Shown here: one piece after another, positions 6,124 through 8,164 of the stretch
How positions within the stretch are numbered: position 1 is the stretch's first letter
How the letters are laid out: every line of letters starts with the position of its first letter
Assembly: GCA_007130415.1 (NCBI GenBank)
Contig: SLSN01000067.1
Span: 1 to 8,164, forward strand
Reading direction: 5' to 3'
Length of the DNA stretch: 8,164 nt
Source: Patescibacteria group bacterium
GTDB taxonomy: Bacteria > Patescibacteriota > Dojkabacteria > SC72 > T1SED10-24
Program-made: the position numbers and the translations under genes
Notes under the pieces: generated by a model
What the model was told of the DNA's origin: nothing
Database searches by the model: none
The model's input: only the letters and a program-made list of their open reading frames with translations

Positions 6124-6903
6124 ATGTTAGAAAAAGGAGAAAATTTGGAACAAAAAACAAAAAAAACCGAAGAATTTCTATCCTTTATCAGAGATGTCCC
6201 TTCTTTTTACAAGCTTTCTTACACAGATTTGTTGCTAATTAAAGAAAATATAACTTCTATGCCAGAAAACTTAATTTCAAATATTGGAGATTTAGATGAA
6301 TTAGTCAAAAAAACCGAGAAATCTTATCGTTTAGGTAATTATCACTACAAGCAAACGTTTTCAAATTCTTGTGCTATTGCTTGCTATATGATGGCTAGCT
6401 CCAACTATTTAAAAAAGAGGCCCTCGCCAAATAAGGAGATGGAAAAAGCTATTCTAAATAATTTCCAAAATGAAATATCTATAACAAAAATATTGCAACT
6501 GTGCTTGAGCGAAAGTTTGAATGTCAGGGTTTTTTCAGAATTAGATTACAGAGAGAAAAAAAAAAAAGAAAAATGGGCAGAAGCCTTGAGGAAAAATTTT
6601 CTTGATTTTTATAAAGAAAATTCTGAAAACCCAAAAATACAATTTAATTTTAATAAGCCTCTTGAAGAAAAATCCCTCAAAAACTTGCTAATGAACGGAG
6701 AAGCAATCTTGGTAAATGGATTAGTTTATGATATCCCACATATGCGAGTTGTAAGTGGTTACGATGAAGATGACTTTTTAGTAAGCGATCCTCTTGAATA
6801 TAGGAAATCTCAAATGTCATTCTCAAATTTAAATGAACAGTCAAAACCACCTTTAGGACAGTTTTTCTTTAGTTTAACAAGCAAAAAAATAGATGGAGAA
6901 TGA
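6124..6903 (+). CDS. C39-like papain-fold cysteine peptidase with N-terminal extension
   Basis: A 259-residue protein. Residues 1-70 form a helical, charged extension absent from the shorter paralogue. The C39-like domain follows with the full expected set: Gln77 and Cys83 in 'YKQTFSNSCAIACYMM', His206 in 'IPHMRVVSGY', and Asp222 in 'FLVSDPLEY'. This Q-x5-C...H...D pattern is that of active double-glycine-type (C39) peptidases, which remove leader peptides from bacteriocins, although here there is no transporter fusion. A role in cleaving the radical SAM product is a reasonable inference. A Lys/Glu-rich insert lies at about 143-172 and includes a run of A bases near 6557-6568. ATG 6124 starts 3 bases after the previous stop without a Shine-Dalgarno sequence. 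The in-frame TTG at 6145 follows AAGGAG at ideal spacing and is a real alternative start, shortening the protein by 7 residues. It ends in TGA, overlapping the next gene by 11 bp. Confidence 0.8.
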   Translation: MLEKGENLEQKTKKTEEFLSFIRDVPSFYKLSYTDLLLIKENITSMPENLISNIGDLDELVKKTEKSYRLGNYHYKQTFSNSCAIACYMMASSNYLKKRPSPNKEMEKAILNNFQNEISITKILQLCLSESLNVRVFSELDYREKKKKEKWAEALRKNFLDFYKENSENPKIQFNFNKPLEEKSLKNLLMNGEAILVNGLVYDIPHMRVVSGYDEDDFLVSDPLEYRKSQMSFSNLNEQSKPPLGQFFFSLTSKKIDGE

Positions 6904-7846
6904 AAAAACATCTAAAATGCTTTTAGATACTGTGCACACAGAAATATATCACTCTTTCATAGATCCTCTATGTAAATCATTGAATTATGAATATCTTGGA
7001 CCATTGATAGAAGAAATGGTAGAGGAAATACCAGGTATAGTCTCCAAAGAAATAGAAATTTTACCAAGAAAGAAGAACAATTTATTACAAAAGAAAAGAG
7101 ATGATTTAATCGAATTATCTTCCGAGAAAATAGACATAAAAAATTATTATCAAATACTTAAAAAAATTTATGAAGGAAAAATTAGTAATCAACAAGAAAT
7201 GGGTGTTTTAGGAAAAATTTACCAACAGAAGGGAATAACATTTTCTTTTCTTTGTGAAAGAGGGGGGATTTTAATAAAAAAAGGATTAGATTTGGAACCA
7301 ACTTTTTTTGCAATTACAGAATTAGCAAAACAACACGTTGACAAAGAAACAAATACTATAATAAAGAAATATGGAGATTATTTATCGAATGATGAAGTAT
7401 TTTTACTTAACACTCCTTTAGCAACTGACTTTTTTACAAAAAGGTTTCTTGATGTACAGAGTTTTTTAGAAAATCCTTGTGAAGAAAGCGAAAAATTACT
7501 TAAGACAAGATATGGAAGGAACTTGTTTAATAAAAAGTGGTTTAAGCAACAGAAATTAGATACCTTGCAAAAAAGAGATATTGAAAACAAAATGAAACAA
7601 AATTTTTGCAAGAAGTACTATTTCTTATTAGAAAGAAAAATACCAAACTTGGAAATTATCGATTATATACTGACGATAGATCACATAGTAGATAAACATA
7701 TACAAGCAAATTTCTCTTTCATGCATGATATTTTTTTGCAAATGCAAATACTGAATGGTAAGGAAAGAATTTCAGAATTAGAAAATAAAGAAAAAATTAA
7801 ACACTTGATGGTCGAATCTATAAAAGAGTTGTTAAAAAATTATTAA
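6893..7846 (+). CDS. Helix-rich protein of unknown family, last gene of the cassette
   Basis: A 317-residue protein that I do not recognise. It is Lys/Glu/Ile/Leu-rich with almost no Pro or Gly, consistent with an all-helical soluble fold; no signal peptide or membrane segment is visible. Points of note are a Lys-rich linker at about 59-70, 'FSFLCERGGILIKKGLDLEPTFFAITELAKQHV' around 117-149, a Tyr/Phe-rich basic patch 'TRYGRNLFNKKWFKQQKL' near 205-222, and 'IDYILTIDHIVDKHIQANFSFMHDIFLQMQIL' near 256-287, which carries His264, His269 and His278 and could bind metal or haem. The four Cys (27, 121, 196, 239) are scattered and make no motif. The ATG at 6893 overlaps the upstream stop by 11 bp, the same overlap as between the first two genes, so it belongs to the operon. 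In such cassettes a partner could recognise the peptide, carry out a second modification or give self-protection; nothing in the sequence decides. Confidence 0.78.
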   Translation: MENEKTSKMLLDTVHTEIYHSFIDPLCKSLNYEYLGPLIEEMVEEIPGIVSKEIEILPRKKNNLLQKKRDDLIELSSEKIDIKNYYQILKKIYEGKISNQQEMGVLGKIYQQKGITFSFLCERGGILIKKGLDLEPTFFAITELAKQHVDKETNTIIKKYGDYLSNDEVFLLNTPLATDFFTKRFLDVQSFLENPCEESEKLLKTRYGRNLFNKKWFKQQKLDTLQKRDIENKMKQNFCKKYYFLLERKIPNLEIIDYILTIDHIVDKHIQANFSFMHDIFLQMQILNGKERISELENKEKIKHLMVESIKELLKNY

Positions 7847-8035
7847 TTAAATAGCCTTAAAATTAAGGAGACAGGCTTTCCGTACATGCGTGTCTGGAAT
7901 CCAAAATGAGACAAATGAAACAGTAAAAAAATATTTGAAATTTTTATTCATTTCAACCATCTCAAGAGATTTTTTTAAGGAGAAATTGGATACTTTTTGT
8001 TTGTTCAAATCTAAGTTTTTCATTTCATAGAGATT
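7847..8035. other. AT-rich intergenic region with small inverted repeats
   Basis: No gene is supported. Several short structures are seen: a perfect palindrome-like repeat CCTTAA-AA-TTAAGG (7855-7868) just after the operon stop; AGACA (7869-7873) with TGTCT (7891-7895) around a 17-base loop; and TTGAAAT (7935-7941) with ATTTCAA (7950-7956) around an 8-base loop. AAGGAG occurs at 7865-7870 and again at 7977-7982, but the frames that follow (7 codons from ATG 7886, 14 codons from TTG 7986) are too short to call. Confidence 0.45.
7959..7976 (+). terminator. Weak terminator-like hairpin with T run
   Basis: ATCTC/GAGAT (7959-7963, 7966-7970) is followed by a run of T to 7976. The stem has only 4-5 bp and the loop is very tight (CAAG if the last pair opens), so it is a marginal intrinsic terminator. 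It is the best candidate for ending the cassette transcript. Confidence 0.25.
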
Positions 8036-8039
8036 AAAG

Positions 8040-8164
8040 AGCCAGGGCTACCGTCACCCCCAGTTAAGTGAAGTGACGCGGGCCCAGGAAGGATACCTTC
8101 GTGAAGAGCAGGACTTGAACCTGAACTTATAGCGGGCAAGCCCACTATTGAACATGCTACCCTA
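8040..8164 (-). ncRNA. GC-rich structured block with tRNA-like T arm, probable RNA on minus strand, runs off window
   Basis: GC jumps to about 60% (37 of 60 bases in 8041-8100 by hand count). Paired elements are CGTCAC/GTGACG (8052-8057, 8073-8078), GAAGG-ATA-CCTTC (8088-8100), a T-arm-like CAGG-ACTTGAA-CCTG (8109-8123; on the minus strand the loop reads TTCAAGT) and an 8-bp stem ATAGCGGG/CCCACTAT with CAAG loop (8129-8148). The last stem has a C-A mismatch if read on the + strand but a G-U pair on the minus strand, which favours a minus-strand RNA. The T arm followed on the left by GTGAAGA (8101-8107) would fit the 3' half of a tRNA with G73 and a long variable arm (Ser or Leu type), but I cannot place an anticodon before the window ends. 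A decayed tRNA or another structured RNA is possible. Confidence 0.33.

Noticed and set aside
6901..6903. TGA as a Gly codon (code of Gracilibacteria/Absconditabacteria)
   Set aside because: The only TGA at a gene end would add just four residues before TAA if read through. All other genes are full length without internal TGA, so the standard code explains everything.
4817..7611. Minus-strand frames opposite the cassette genes
   Set aside because: Antisense shadows of A-rich coding sequence (Phe/Ser/Leu-rich), with no start signals or recognisable features.
7886..8030. Short frames after the operon as precursor peptides (7 codons at 7886, 14 codons at TTG 7986)
   Set aside because: Very short, poor or distant ribosome binding spacing, and no precursor-like features.
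8040..8164. tmRNA or RNase P RNA at the right edge
   Set aside because: A tmRNA acceptor ends in a C-rich strand pairing with a 5' GGGG, not seen after the T arm here. The conserved RNase P strings (such as GAGGAAAGTCC) are absent on both strands.
4350..8164. Direct repeat of the tRNA 3' end as an attachment site flanking the cassette
   Set aside because: No direct copy of the tRNA 3' end (CCACCTACTCCCA) was found downstream. The only shared string is the general T-loop sequence in inverted orientation. No integrase gene is visible.
1..8164. CRISPR array or insertion sequence
   Set aside because: No regularly spaced repeats and no transposase-like frame or terminal inverted repeats were seen.

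Overview
The window looks like a piece of an AT-rich bacterial chromosome, most probably a member of the Candidate Phyla Radiation (Patescibacteria). That placement is an inference. It rests on the low GC content, the scarcity of Shine-Dalgarno sequences, the standard genetic code (TGG for Trp, no in-frame TGA, one TGA used as a stop), and a membrane-anchored TraD/VirD4-like ATPase of a type often seen in those genomes outside any conjugation operon. All protein genes recognised are on the + strand.

Left half (1-4373), backbone-like: the 3' part of a gene for a beta-propeller-like protein (1-933), smpB (941-1387), a small acidic hydrophilic protein (1418-1726) preceded by an extended -10 promoter that overlaps the smpB stop codon, a large TraD/VirD4-like ATPase (1795-4266), and a tRNA-Ile gene with the unusual anticodon UAU (4300-4373).

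Middle to right (4374-7846), accessory-like: immediately after the tRNA the coding strand changes from G/T-rich to strongly A-rich, and GC falls (hand counts on single 60-base lines: about 35-40% before, about 15-25% after). An extended -10 promoter (4464-4472) precedes a compact cassette: a hidden 26-codon ORF (4504-4584) whose stop overlaps the next start as ATGA; a radical SAM/SPASM enzyme (4581-5567) with a complete three-cluster cysteine set; two paralogous C39-like papain-fold proteins (5557-6120 and 6124-6903); and a helix-rich protein of unknown family (6893-7846). The last four genes are joined by overlaps of 11 bp or a 3-bp gap and almost certainly form one operon.

The best reading of the cassette is a peptide-modification (RiPP-like) system. 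The radical SAM/SPASM enzyme would modify a peptide, possibly the product of the mini-ORF with its CxxC motif; one or both C39-like proteins would cleave or otherwise process it; and the last protein has an unknown role. No transporter and no recognisable leader-binding domain are visible. This is the candidate undescribed system in the window.

The right edge (7847-8164) is non-coding: an AT-rich stretch with small inverted repeats, then an abrupt GC-rich block (8040-8164) that folds into several hairpins and carries a tRNA-like T-arm on the minus strand. It is probably a structured RNA that runs off the window.
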